This document shows, in pieces, positions 42,841-50,877 of a DNA stretch of 64,000 nt. How positions within the stretch are numbered: position 1 is the first letter of the stretch; every line of letters begins with the position of its first letter. Below the pieces are notes generated by a model. It was not told where the DNA came from. It was given only the letters and a program-made list of their open reading frames with translations, and did not search any database. A program made the position numbers and the translations under genes. This DNA comes from Bacillus altitudinis 41KF2b (GTDB taxonomy: Bacteria; Bacillota; Bacilli; Bacillales; Bacillaceae): positions 54,883 through 118,882 of the forward strand of contig NZ_ASJC01000010.1 of assembly GCF_000691145.1 (NCBI RefSeq), given 5' to 3'.

Positions 42841-43263
42841 TCACGAAGCTTCTTTCTCAAATGGAAACGTCGCATAATCAAACAAAAAATGAAATAACCA
42901 AAGACTTAGCGCAAAGAGAATTTCTTCAGAAGTAGTCAGCAAAATGCCGTCAACTAATTCATCTGATAAGTAGACAGCACCCCAAATAAACAAAAGGTGA
43001 AATAAAACGGTATAGAAAACAATGGATCGTTTTTTGGACCGACACTTACGAACAAAACACATGAGCACGTGTTCCAGATGTTCAAAAGAGATCCCGAGTA
43101 CAACGTAGATGCCCATAAACAGAAGCAACGATAAAACCGATTGATAAAAAGCACCCGTCAAATGAAAGAACAGTACACAAAACAACAAAAATATGTAACA
43201 GACAGCTGATAGCGCTATCAGGCATTTCACCCCTTGCCATAAAGCGTGAATAGATTGCTGCAT
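42841..43263 (-). CDS. yvrL: YvrL-like membrane regulator of the sigma-O system
   Basis: Membrane protein of 140 residues with four hydrophobic helices (about 12-34, 40-60, 82-100, 112-130) and a basic loop (VRKCRSKKRS). B. subtilis YvrL has similar size and topology, follows oxdC, and acts as a negative regulator of the two-subunit sigma factor SigO-RsoA. Identification rests on topology and place just after oxdC, not on strong sequence recall. ATG 43263 has GGGAG about 12 nt upstream on the minus strand. A perfect hairpin sits between it and oxdC. Confidence 0.7.
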   Translation of the reverse strand: MQQSIHALWQGVKCLIALSAVCYIFLLFCVLFFHLTGAFYQSVLSLLLFMGIYVVLGISFEHLEHVLMCFVRKCRSKKRSIVFYTVLFHLLFIWGAVYLSDELVDGILLTTSEEILFALSLWLFHFLFDYATFPFEKEAS

Positions 43264-43293
43264 GGATAAACAACACTCCCTTACATGAAGATA

Positions 43294-43321
43294 CCTGCAA
43301 AAAGGACAGCCTTTTTGCAGG
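43294..43321 (-). promoter_or_regulatory. intercistronic hairpin between oxdC and yvrL
   Basis: CCTGCAAAAAGG (43294-43305) pairs perfectly with CCTTTTTGCAGG (43310-43321), loop 4 nt, with no T run. It probably stabilises the oxdC message or lowers read-through into yvrL. Confidence 0.6.
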
Positions 43322-43330
43322 AAGGTGGAA

Positions 43331-44494
43331 TTAATCCTCTTTTTTAGGTGCAGCGATGACAGGGTGTTTTTCTGTATCAAGCAATTTCAAGAATTCTTCG
43401 CCTTGATCTAAATGATCCAAAACAAGCTGTTTCGGTGTGACCGCAAGCCACTGATTGAGCGAGATATCTGCATAATGGTCGCTCTTGAAGATTTCTAAGA
43501 AATAAAGCGGTTCGTCACCTGTATTTTCTACATAATGCCCCATCGCAAATGGCACATAGCCAACATCTCCCGCCTGATAGTTAAAGGTTCTTGCATGTCC
43601 ATCAGAAGCAAATACCGTCATTCGAGCTTTTCCAGAAATGAAATATTGCCATTCATCCGTATTTGGATGCCAGTGCAGCTCACGGATGGCACCTGGATCA
43701 ACTTTCACAAGAGCGGATGCAATCGTTTTAGACGCTTTAAAATTGGTAGAGTCCGCAATCCACACTTGTCCGCCGCTTGACGTAATTGGCTCCTGTTTTA
43801 ACAGCTCATATTTAAAGGAATTCGGGACCTCTCCTTGCTCTGTTTGCACCTTGTCACACTCAAGGGAACCAGGAATTCCTTTTTGGAAAATATACTTTTC
43901 TTTCTCTGGCAGCTTGTTAAATTGTTCTTTTGTCATTCCAAAGTTTTGGAGAACGATTTCCTCTGGCGTATGCGCAAGCCAATCAGTCACTTGGAACGTA
44001 CTATTTTCAGAGAAGGAACCATCATCAAACACAAGTAAGAATTCAGCTCCTGGTTCAAGTGCTTGAATAGAGTGCGGCAAGCCAGAAGGGAAGTACCATA
44101 AATCTCCCTCAGTCACATCCTCTGTAAAATTGCGCCCCTCTGCATCAACCGATGTAATTCGGGCTTCCCCATAAATCATGTACGCCCATTCCGCTTCCTT
44201 ATGCCAGTGAAGCTCGCGAATCGCACCAGGCTTTAGCCGCATGTTCACAGAGGCAAGACTTTTAGAGATTGGCAGTTCACGCACCGTTACCTCGCGGGCA
44301 TAGCCGCCTTTTTCTAAACGGTTGTGCGTATCAGAAAAAGAATATTTCATGTTGGGAACCGTTCCATGATCGGTTTCTGGTGGCGTGAGCATATCTGGGT
44401 TTTGTCTGTCTCGCTCGAGATTACGTGGAATTTTGACCGTTGCTCCTTTTTCTCCTCGAATCGGCTGCGGTACACCATTTTGCTTTTCACTCAT
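43331..44494 (-). CDS. oxdC: oxalate decarboxylase
   Basis: Bicupin manganese enzyme of 387 residues that turns oxalate into formate and CO2 and consumes a proton. Cupin 1 has His96, His98, Glu102 and His141 (HWHKEAEW); cupin 2 has HWHPNTDEW and a later His in GHYVENTG. The active-site lid SENST (162-166) is present; its Glu163 marks a decarboxylase rather than an oxidase. ATG 44494 has AAAGGGGA upstream on the minus strand. In B. subtilis, oxdC is acid-induced and transcribed by SigO-RsoA; those genes and yvrJ lie beside it here. It could equally be named oxdD-like, but the context favours oxdC. Confidence 0.93.
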   Translation of the reverse strand: MSEKQNGVPQPIRGEKGATVKIPRNLERDRQNPDMLTPPETDHGTVPNMKYSFSDTHNRLEKGGYAREVTVRELPISKSLASVNMRLKPGAIRELHWHKEAEWAYMIYGEARITSVDAEGRNFTEDVTEGDLWYFPSGLPHSIQALEPGAEFLLVFDDGSFSENSTFQVTDWLAHTPEEIVLQNFGMTKEQFNKLPEKEKYIFQKGIPGSLECDKVQTEQGEVPNSFKYELLKQEPITSSGGQVWIADSTNFKASKTIASALVKVDPGAIRELHWHPNTDEWQYFISGKARMTVFASDGHARTFNYQAGDVGYVPFAMGHYVENTGDEPLYFLEIFKSDHYADISLNQWLAVTPKQLVLDHLDQGEEFLKLLDTEKHPVIAAPKKED

Positions 44495-44588
44495 GATAAA
44501 ATCCCCTTTCAACATCGTATTGTGTGAGGTGACAAAAGGCCTTTCATTTCGCCCTCGCTTTCATAAGGTGAAACGAATCAAGAAGAAG

Positions 44589-44753
44589 TCAATCTGATTC
44601 ATCATTTTTTTGAACAGCGACCAATCGTTGGATGAGTTTGCTTAATTCATCAAACTTTCGTTCAAAACGTGTCAGCAAATAAACCGTCAAAATGGCAGGG
44701 AAGCCAGCCTGACCGAGCTGCTTCAGCCATTCCTCCGAAAAAAAGGTCTCCAT
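44589..44753 (-). CDS. yvrJ: YvrJ family protein, 54 aa
   Basis: ATG 44753 has a strong site (GGGAGGTGA) about 7 nt upstream on the minus strand. The product reads GQAGFPAILTVYLLTRFERK with an amphipathic C-terminal helix (FDELSKLIQRLVAV), which matches the YvrJ family. In B. subtilis, yvrJ lies between sigO and oxdC and is transcribed by SigO. It is divergent from sigO here. Its function is unknown. Confidence 0.85.
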   Translation of the reverse strand: METFFSEEWLKQLGQAGFPAILTVYLLTRFERKFDELSKLIQRLVAVQKNDESD

Positions 44754-44919
44754 TTGTCTCACCTCCCAGCGGATGCTCGTCTTCTCTATAAGTGGTATGA
44801 AAGAAGAAATAGGAAATCAAAGGGGGAGAAAATGAACCATTAGACCCGTTTCACAAAGTTTACTTTTTTTAACTTTTGTCCACTTAATGCAAGTAGAGAG
44901 AACAAAGGGGAGGATGCAC

Positions 44920-45522
44920 ATGGATTATCGGCTGTTATTGAAAGCAAAATGGAAGGAAATCGTTGACCACCCGCTCATTCAGCAGTTTTTAAGCAATCCT
45001 AAAAACCAGCAGCTGCTTAGGCAAGTCATGGAAGAGCCAAACGAAGAAAATGCGAAAAAACTAGATTCCGAGTTCAAGCAGTTTTATCAAAAAATCCGCA
45101 TCATCAAGTATATTTCCACAATGATCCGCATCTTTTCAGTCGACTTTGACAAACGAGTGAAAAAAAAGCAGCAGCGTTTTCCGCTCATACTCGATCATCC
45201 TGATACGCAAGAAGTGAAAGACCCTGTTCAAACAGATACGTATGAAGCTGTGCTCTTTAACCAACAAGACTTAGGGGAGCACCTGCAAGACAAAAGATTG
45301 TACAAGGCCTACCAGCAGCTCACAGACAAACAAAAAATGGTCTTAACCCAAATCTATGTCGAAGGCCTAACGATGAAAGAAATAGCCGATCAGTTAGGCG
45401 AAACAAGACAAAACATCTCAAACATTCACAAAAAAGCGCTCAACAAACTAAAAGAAGAAACAGGGGGAGATGTCCGTGCCCGAAGACAAAATGACCAATG
45501 GAGAAATGGAAGAACTCATTGA
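44920..45522 (+). CDS. sigO: sigma factor SigO (YvrI)
   Basis: Sigma-factor subunit of 200 residues. Region 4 is clear at the C-terminus (about 135-190, LTDKQKMVLTQIYVEGLTMKEIADQL and TRQNISNIHKKALNKLKEE), while the first half lacks a normal region 2. That matches B. subtilis SigO (YvrI), which recognises -35 elements and needs RsoA to supply region 2. ATG 44920 lies 6 nt after AAGGGGAGG; two earlier in-frame ATGs overlap or precede that site. It overlaps rsoA by 47 nt. The pair activates oxdC and yvrJ in acid conditions. Confidence 0.9.
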   Translation: MDYRLLLKAKWKEIVDHPLIQQFLSNPKNQQLLRQVMEEPNEENAKKLDSEFKQFYQKIRIIKYISTMIRIFSVDFDKRVKKKQQRFPLILDHPDTQEVKDPVQTDTYEAVLFNQQDLGEHLQDKRLYKAYQQLTDKQKMVLTQIYVEGLTMKEIADQLGETRQNISNIHKKALNKLKEETGGDVRARRQNDQWRNGRTH

Positions 45523-45691
45523 AACCTTCACACCCATGATCAAAAAGAAACTACAAAACACGGCATATCAAGAAAGAGAAGACCTCGAACAAGAACTTTA
45601 TATCAAACTCATCGAAAAAGTAGACTGGCTGATTTACCAAGAAGGACCTGGCTTTTGGGAGTTTATTGTGGAATATATGACGAAGTTGTAA
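45476..45691 (+). CDS. rsoA: sigma co-factor RsoA (YvrHa)
   Basis: Small protein of 71 residues resembling sigma region 2: MEELIETFTPMIKKKLQNTA, REDLEQELYIKLIEKVDWL and FWEFIVEYMTKL. It matches B. subtilis RsoA, which joins SigO to form a split sigma factor. The start is either GTG 45476 (6 nt after AGGGGGAG) or ATG 45470, which adds two residues but lies directly against that site. The overlap with sigO ensures both are made together. A strong terminator follows. Confidence 0.85.
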   Translation: MPEDKMTNGEMEELIETFTPMIKKKLQNTAYQEREDLEQELYIKLIEKVDWLIYQEGPGFWEFIVEYMTKL

Positions 45692-45702
45692 GAGGAACTG
45701 AT

Positions 45703-45752
45703 GGTGCGAATGTCAGGTGAACATAAAATCCCTGGAACATTCGCACCTTTTT
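45703..45752 (+). terminator. intrinsic terminator after rsoA
   Basis: GGTGCGAATGT (45703-45713) pairs with ACATTCGCACC (45737-45747), followed by TTTTT. The 23-nt loop holds a further short CAGG/CCTG stem. Confidence 0.85.
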
Positions 45753-45872
45753 ATTCGACAAAATTGGGTAAAAATGTATATTTCATGAAGGAGAAAACAA
45801 AATTCTTTATTGAAAGTTGAGGATTTTACCTATCATTTCCTAAAAAATGTTACAATTAGGGCAGAAATCGCA

Positions 45873-46037
45873 GTCGCACTCTATATGAGTGCGTGGATTG
45901 AAATTTCAAGAAATGCTGTGTAATCTGCCACGCTTGGGTCGCACTCTACATGAGTGTGTGGATTGAAATCAAACGTATTCCATTGTATCTGAATCAACAG
46001 AAGTAGTCGCACTCTCCATGAGTGCATAGATCACAGT
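45873..46037 (+). CRISPR. orphan type I-C-like CRISPR array, three repeats
   Basis: Three 32-nt repeats lie at 45873-45904, 45938-45969 and 46006-46037. They begin GTCGCACTCTATATGAGTGC or a close variant, with a 7-bp inner dyad (CGCACTC/GAGTGCG in repeat 1). The first two end in TGGATTGAAAT, the hallmark of type I-C repeats in Bacillus-related genomes. Repeat 3 keeps the first 20 or so bases but its end is degenerate (ATAGATCACAGT), so it is the trailer-end unit and the leader should be to the left. The spacers are 33 nt (45905-45937) and 36 nt (45970-46005). No cas genes occur in the window. Confidence 0.85.
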
Positions 46038-46116
46038 TTCTGCGTTTTATACAAATTCAAGTACTATCCAGTTCAAAATCTACACATATGAATAATTCAA
46101 GCCCTATACAACAAAA

Positions 46117-46146
46117 AAAGACTCGCTCACACAGAGCCGAGTCTTA
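46117..46146 (-). terminator. intrinsic terminator of yfhP
   Basis: AAGACTCG pairs with CGAGTCTT across a 12-nt loop, with A and T runs on both sides. It overlaps the end of yfhP on the minus strand. Confidence 0.85.
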
Positions 46147-47107
46147 ATTTTTTTTGCAGTTTTTCTTCACTGAAAATCCAGCCGGTATAGGAATTTTTGA
46201 TTTGGTGGTCCATGTCGATATGGCAGATCGCGACGAAAGGATAGTGACCTTTGCTGCGGTAGCGCAAATCAATGAACCGTACCTCATAATGGTCCTTGTA
46301 TTTATCCACTTCCCACCGGTAGACAGGGGAGAAGGAGAGAAAGGCTGAAATGTTTTCGTCTTGCTTGGCAATTTTCATAATCTCTGTATCAGGGACCGGC
46401 ACACGGTTAAAGGTGTCTAAAATGATGATCTCACCATTCATACTGCGTCCAACATGGAAAGAGGATTTACATTTCACGGCAATGCGCCATTGTCTGAACT
46501 TCATCGTAGGCGAAATAATAATGTCCTCAATTTCATTGAATCGTGCACGCAGCTGGCGTTTAATCTGAAGCTGCATGATGACCCTGACGATATAATAACA
46601 GAAAATCACGGCATACAGCGTAATAAACGTATAGCCGGGATGCCCGCCAATCGCCCAACCGACAATGGCGACAAGATGTGTAAAAAAGATAAACGGATCA
46701 AACGTATTAATGATCCCAAGCGCTACCCATTTTTTTGAAAATGGACGAATGGCCTGCGTTCCGTAAGCATTGAAAATATCGACAAACACATGAAGCACGA
46801 CGGCTAATAGTGTCCATAACCAAAGATGGAGTAAATCCGCCCCCGGCACAAATGGGAAAATCACAGCCGGAATCAGCAATGACCAGAACAGTACAGCCGG
46901 AATGGAATGAGTAAATCCTCGGTGATTTCTTATATAAACTGCATTATTTTTTAGTTTTAGCACAGTATCAATGTCTGGTGCTTGGGAGCCGGCGATGGTC
47001 GCGATCATTACGGCGTGTGCCATGTGTGGATCTGCGCTGACGGCTGGATCTAAAAGCGCAAGTCCCCCAAGAGAAATGCCCATTACTACATGAGTACCAG
47101 TGTCCAA
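46127..47107 (-). CDS. yfhP: YfhP, membrane-bound metal-dependent hydrolase family
   Basis: Protein of 326 residues of the YdjM/DUF457 family. It opens with MDTGTHVVMGISLGG and has the metal-binding pattern GSQAPDIDTVLK (about 40), RNHRGFTHSIPAVLFW (about 57-72) and HVFVDIFNAYGTQAIRPFS (about 105-123), set among four or five membrane helices. A soluble C-terminal domain of about 140 residues follows. In B. subtilis yfhP has been annotated as a putative regulator of yfhQ and fabL; the sequence itself shows a membrane hydrolase fold. It is divergent from mutY. Confidence 0.9.
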   Translation of the reverse strand: MDTGTHVVMGISLGGLALLDPAVSADPHMAHAVMIATIAGSQAPDIDTVLKLKNNAVYIRNHRGFTHSIPAVLFWSLLIPAVIFPFVPGADLLHLWLWTLLAVVLHVFVDIFNAYGTQAIRPFSKKWVALGIINTFDPFIFFTHLVAIVGWAIGGHPGYTFITLYAVIFCYYIVRVIMQLQIKRQLRARFNEIEDIIISPTMKFRQWRIAVKCKSSFHVGRSMNGEIIILDTFNRVPVPDTEIMKIAKQDENISAFLSFSPVYRWEVDKYKDHYEVRFIDLRYRSKGHYPFVAICHIDMDHQIKNSYTGWIFSEEKLQKKLRLGSV

Positions 47108-47298
47108 TTGATTACCTCCTAGTTGTCATGCTTAGGAACAATCATACAAAGTATACGTCTCTCATCAAGACTATGTGCAAAATCACTTTTGCTTTATCCC
47201 GATTTAATGTAACATGTTAACGTATCTACAAACAGTATACAACAAATAAGGTTCTTTTCAGAACGTTAGCTCTCGGTTCGATAAGAAGGAGTATAGAG

Positions 47299-48399
47299 AT
47301 GAAAGACATTCAAGAAAAGCTGGACCGCAAAGATATTGCGGGTTTTCAGCATGATTTAATCGATTGGTATGAAAAAGAACAACGGACACTTCCATGGCGT
47401 GAAAATCAAGATCCATACCGCGTCTGGGTATCAGAAGTGATGCTCCAGCAAACGAGAGTGGATACGGTCATTCCGTACTTCAATCGGTTTATGGAGCAAT
47501 TCCCGACGGTGAAAGATCTTGCTTTAGCTGATGAAGAAAAGGTCATGAAAGCATGGGAAGGTCTTGGCTACTACTCACGAGTGCGTAATTTACAGGCAGC
47601 TGTGAAAGAAGTCTATGAATCCTACGGGGGCGTTGTCCCTGATACGAAAGAACAATTTTCAAAGCTGAAAGGTGTAGGTCCGTATACGAGCGGCGCAGTG
47701 CTTAGTATCGCCTATAACAAGCCATACCCTGCGGTAGACGGCAACGTGATGAGGGTCATTTCCCGTATCTTGTCCATATGGGATGATATTGCAAAACCAA
47801 AAACGAGAAACATTTTCGAATTTGCGGTTGATCAGCTCATTTCCCGGGAAAAGCCGTCGGAATTCAATCAAGGGCTGATGGAGCTTGGTGCGCTCATTTG
47901 CACTCCAACATCGCCAGCCTGCCTCATTTGTCCTGTAAACATGCATTGCTCGGCACTTGAGGAAGGCATTCAGCATGAGCTGCCGGTGAAAAGTAAAAAG
48001 AAAAAGCCGACTGCGAAATCAATGGCAGCGGTGGTGTTATTTGATGATGCAGGCCACCTCTATATTCATAAGCGTCCAAGTACAGGTCTGCTTGCGAATT
48101 TATGGGAGTTCCCAAACATGGAAACAATGAAGGGAAGAAAAACGGAAAAAGAGCAGCTGATTGATTTCTTAAAAGGGGAAGCGGGTGTACAAGCAGAACT
48201 TGGTGATTTAGAAGGCACCATTCAACATGTATTTACCCACCTCATCTGGAATATTTCTGTTTTCTTTGGACGTGTGACCTCTGTATCTGATGACACGATG
48301 CTGAAAAAAGTCACAACAGAAGAATTTGAGGCATATGCTTTGCCAGTCTCACATCAAAAAATATGGAAGATGGCACTTGAACAGCCTAGTCATATTTAA
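47299..48399 (+). CDS. mutY: adenine DNA glycosylase MutY
   Basis: Base-excision repair enzyme of 366 residues that removes adenine mispaired with 8-oxoguanine. The catalytic Glu lies in [15 protein letters not shown] (about 43), the helix-hairpin-helix in [18 protein letters not shown] (about 121) with the catalytic Asp in PAVDGNV. The iron-sulfur cluster ligands are C-x6-C-x2-C-x5-C ([17 protein letters not shown], about 199-215). A C-terminal NUDIX-like recognition domain begins at about 238 ([18 protein letters not shown]). AAGGAG precedes ATG 47299. Its end overlaps the convergent yfhS end by 14 nt. Confidence 0.95.
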   Translation: MKDIQEKLDRKDIAGFQHDLIDWYEKEQRTLPWRENQDPYRVWVSEVMLQQTRVDTVIPYFNRFMEQFPTVKDLALADEEKVMKAWEGLGYYSRVRNLQAAVKEVYESYGGVVPDTKEQFSKLKGVGPYTSGAVLSIAYNKPYPAVDGNVMRVISRILSIWDDIAKPKTRNIFEFAVDQLISREKPSEFNQGLMELGALICTPTSPACLICPVNMHCSALEEGIQHELPVKSKKKKPTAKSMAAVVLFDDAGHLYIHKRPSTGLLANLWEFPNMETMKGRKTEKEQLIDFLKGEAGVQAELGDLEGTIQHVFTHLIWNISVFFGRVTSVSDDTMLKKVTTEEFEAYALPVSHQKIWKMALEQPSHI

Positions 48400-48610
48400 C
48401 CGTTGTACCATGGGTATAATCGGCTTCATTTCTGTGCAGACCCCCGCGGTTTTCAATTTCAGAAATGATTTCTCGATACTTAGATTGCCCTTCTTCGTTT
48501 AAATAAGGTAAAATTTGTTGGAAAGCATGATGAAAAAATGCAAGCTCAGTATCTTTCCATTGATCCTTTGACATCATGCCAAGCTGGCTTAAATCGCGTC
48601 CGACATACAT
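48386..48610 (-). CDS. yfhS: YfhS family protein, 74 aa
   Basis: Small soluble protein matching B. subtilis YfhS in length and place ([20 protein letters not shown] near the N-terminus, [20 protein letters not shown] near the C-terminus). ATG 48610 has AGGAGG 8 nt upstream on the minus strand; a perfect 22-nt palindrome abuts this site. It converges on mutY with a 14-nt overlap of the coding ends, so no terminator lies between them. In B. subtilis the gene is sporulation-associated; its function is unknown. Confidence 0.88.
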   Translation of the reverse strand: MYVGRDLSQLGMMSKDQWKDTELAFFHHAFQQILPYLNEEGQSKYREIISEIENRGGLHRNEADYTHGTTVKYD

Positions 48611-48622
48611 GAATGTAACCTC

Positions 48623-48644
48623 CTAATAGGAACTTTCCTATTAG
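48623..48644. promoter_or_regulatory. perfect palindrome between yfhS and fabL
   Basis: CTAATAGGAA (48623-48632), CT, TTCCTATTAG (48635-48644) is a 10-bp perfect inverted repeat in the divergent yfhS-fabL region. On the yfhS side it runs into the ribosome-binding site. It does not fit the FapR consensus. Confidence 0.5.
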
Positions 48645-48685
48645 TGTGAAGCGAATGGACGAAAACTATTCAAATCAGGAGATGA

Positions 48686-49444
<759 letters not shown>

Positions 49445-49504
49445 AAAAATCATGAATAAGATGTACACCTTCTGCACAAATTAATGTGCGTGGAGGTGAT
49501 AATG

Positions 49505-49669
49505 ATGGATAAACAACAAAACAAAACAAACGCACAACAAGTGAAAAAACAAAACCAAGCTGCTGCACAAGGCGGTCAATATGGCACTGAATTTGCTAGC
49601 GAGACTGACGCACAGCACGTAAAAAAATACAACCAAAAAGCTGAGCAAAACAAACAACAAAACAGCTAA
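49505..49669 (+). CDS. sspE: gamma-type small acid-soluble spore protein, short form
   Basis: Glutamine-rich protein of 54 residues with KTNAQQVKKQNQAAA, GGQYGTEFASETDAQHV and the closing KAEQNKQQNS, matching SspE. The B. subtilis protein has 84 residues; this one lacks about 30, the length of one repeat unit. Gamma SASPs serve as an amino-acid store, cut by the GPR protease during germination; the cleavage-site motif TEFASETD is kept. ATG 49505 or 49502 follows GGAGGTGAT. Expected sigma-G control cannot be confirmed by eye. A terminator follows. Confidence 0.93.
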   Translation: MDKQQNKTNAQQVKKQNQAAAQGGQYGTEFASETDAQHVKKYNQKAEQNKQQNS

Positions 49670-49685
49670 TCACTGAAACAAAGGG

Positions 49686-49720
49686 AAGCACTTCATCTAC
49701 GAATGAAGTGCTTTTCTTTT
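49686..49720 (+). terminator. intrinsic terminator
   Basis: AAGCACTTCAT pairs with ATGAAGTGCTT across a 6-nt loop, then T residues. It ends sspE. Confidence 0.9.
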
Positions 49721-49843
49721 TGCCTGTCACCACTATCCGACAAAACCTATAAAACCTCTACATAAACAGTCAAAGGACTTCTTCCTTCTTTCAAGAAATG
49801 GTATAGATACAAAAAGTCGATACGAATGAAAGGGAGGAGTTAG

Positions 49844-50104
49844 ATGTCTGATTTCGATCAGCTTGTCAGAGAACAAATGCAGCTTATGGATCAGCTGCTC
49901 GATGTACAAGGAGAACTCGATCTGTACTTAGAGACAGAAAAACGATTGCTGCAAGGTGAAAAAAAGGAAGAGCGGCATAAGCTTCATGATCAAATCAAAC
50001 AGAAACGAGAGGAACTGCAAAAAGTCCAGACACTATTTACAAAACAGACTGAACAAGTCATCAATTCGTATAAACAAATGGAGAAGAGCTCAACCGTGAT
50101 GTAA
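49844..50104 (+). CDS. ygaB: YgaB family protein, 86 aa
   Basis: Entirely helical and charged protein, likely a coiled coil from about 10 to 75 (LMDQLLDVQGELDLYLETEK and HDQIKQKREELQKVQTLF). It matches YgaB in size, style and place. AAAGGGAGGAG precedes ATG 49844. No function is known. A terminator follows. Confidence 0.85.
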   Translation: MSDFDQLVREQMQLMDQLLDVQGELDLYLETEKRLLQGEKKEERHKLHDQIKQKREELQKVQTLFTKQTEQVINSYKQMEKSSTVM

Positions 50105-50112
50105 AAGAGTGT

Positions 50113-50140
50113 GCCGTTCAATTGGGTTGAATGGCTTTTT
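50113..50140 (+). terminator. intrinsic terminator
   Basis: GCCGTTCAA pairs with TTGAATGGC with one mismatch, then TTTTT. It ends ygaB. Confidence 0.75.
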
Positions 50141-50251
50141 CATTTCATTTTTTAATGATGTAACGGTATAATATAATAGAGACATGTTTAGTTGGGAAAT
50201 TAGGTCTTTGGACTGTTAGGTTTGTTTGTTATAGAAAGTAGGGGAGAAAAT

Positions 50252-50782
50252 ATGGGCTATCCCAAGGAAGGAGAAACCATCCAAATTCAAAGCTATAAAC
50301 ATAATGGCTTGATCCACAGGATTTGGAATGAAACCACCATTCTGAAAGCAACGGAATTGTGTATCATTGGTGCAAACGATCGAACAATGGTGACTGAATC
50401 CGATGGCCGAACATGGATGACAAGAGAACCGGCTATTTGCTATTTTCATGCAAAACAATGGTTTAATGTCATTGGGATGCTTCGAGATGATGGGGTGTAT
50501 TATTACTGCAACATCAGCTCTCCTTTTGCGACAGATGAAGAGGCGATTAAGTATATTGATTACGACTTAGATGTCAAAGTCTTTCCGGACATGACGTATA
50601 ATATTTTGGATGAGGATGAATATGCAGATCATAAGAGGCAGATGAATTATCCAAAAGAAATCGATAGTATCTTACGAGAGCATCTAAATACATTACTGCA
50701 TTGGATTCACCAGCGGAAGGGACCGTTTGCTCCAGAATTTGTGGATATGTGGTATGAACGTTTTTTGCGTTATACAAAATAA
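50252..50782 (+). CDS. ygaC: YgaC, DUF402-family nucleoside phosphatase-like protein
   Basis: Protein of 176 residues of the DUF402 / nucleoside tri- and diphosphate phosphatase family. Motifs [21 protein letters not shown], split here by reading, and [24 protein letters not shown] and [12 protein letters not shown] carry the conserved Asp and Glu residues that bind metal. ATG 50252 follows AGGGGAGAAAAT and gives the usual start [19 protein letters not shown]; the upstream frame adds ten residues. It is soluble. Related staphylococcal proteins hydrolyse GTP and GDP; activity here is inferred. Confidence 0.88.
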   Translation: MGYPKEGETIQIQSYKHNGLIHRIWNETTILKATELCIIGANDRTMVTESDGRTWMTREPAICYFHAKQWFNVIGMLRDDGVYYYCNISSPFATDEEAIKYIDYDLDVKVFPDMTYNILDEDEYADHKRQMNYPKEIDSILREHLNTLLHWIHQRKGPFAPEFVDMWYERFLRYTK

Positions 50783-50794
50783 GTAACAGCAGCT

Positions 50795-50830
50795 AAAACC
50801 TGTTTGGCTTTTCAAAGCCAACAGGTTTTT
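50795..50830 (+). terminator. intrinsic terminator
   Basis: AAAACCTGTTTGGCTTT pairs with CAAAGCCAACAGGTTTTT with a minor bulge. It ends ygaC. Confidence 0.9.
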
Positions 50831-50877
50831 GATTGCGTACGGATAAGAGGCACTGATAGATTGGGAAGGAGATTTAC

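Noticed and set aside
48623..48644. FapR operator for fabL
   Set aside because: The palindrome does not contain the TTAGTACC-type half-site of FapR boxes.
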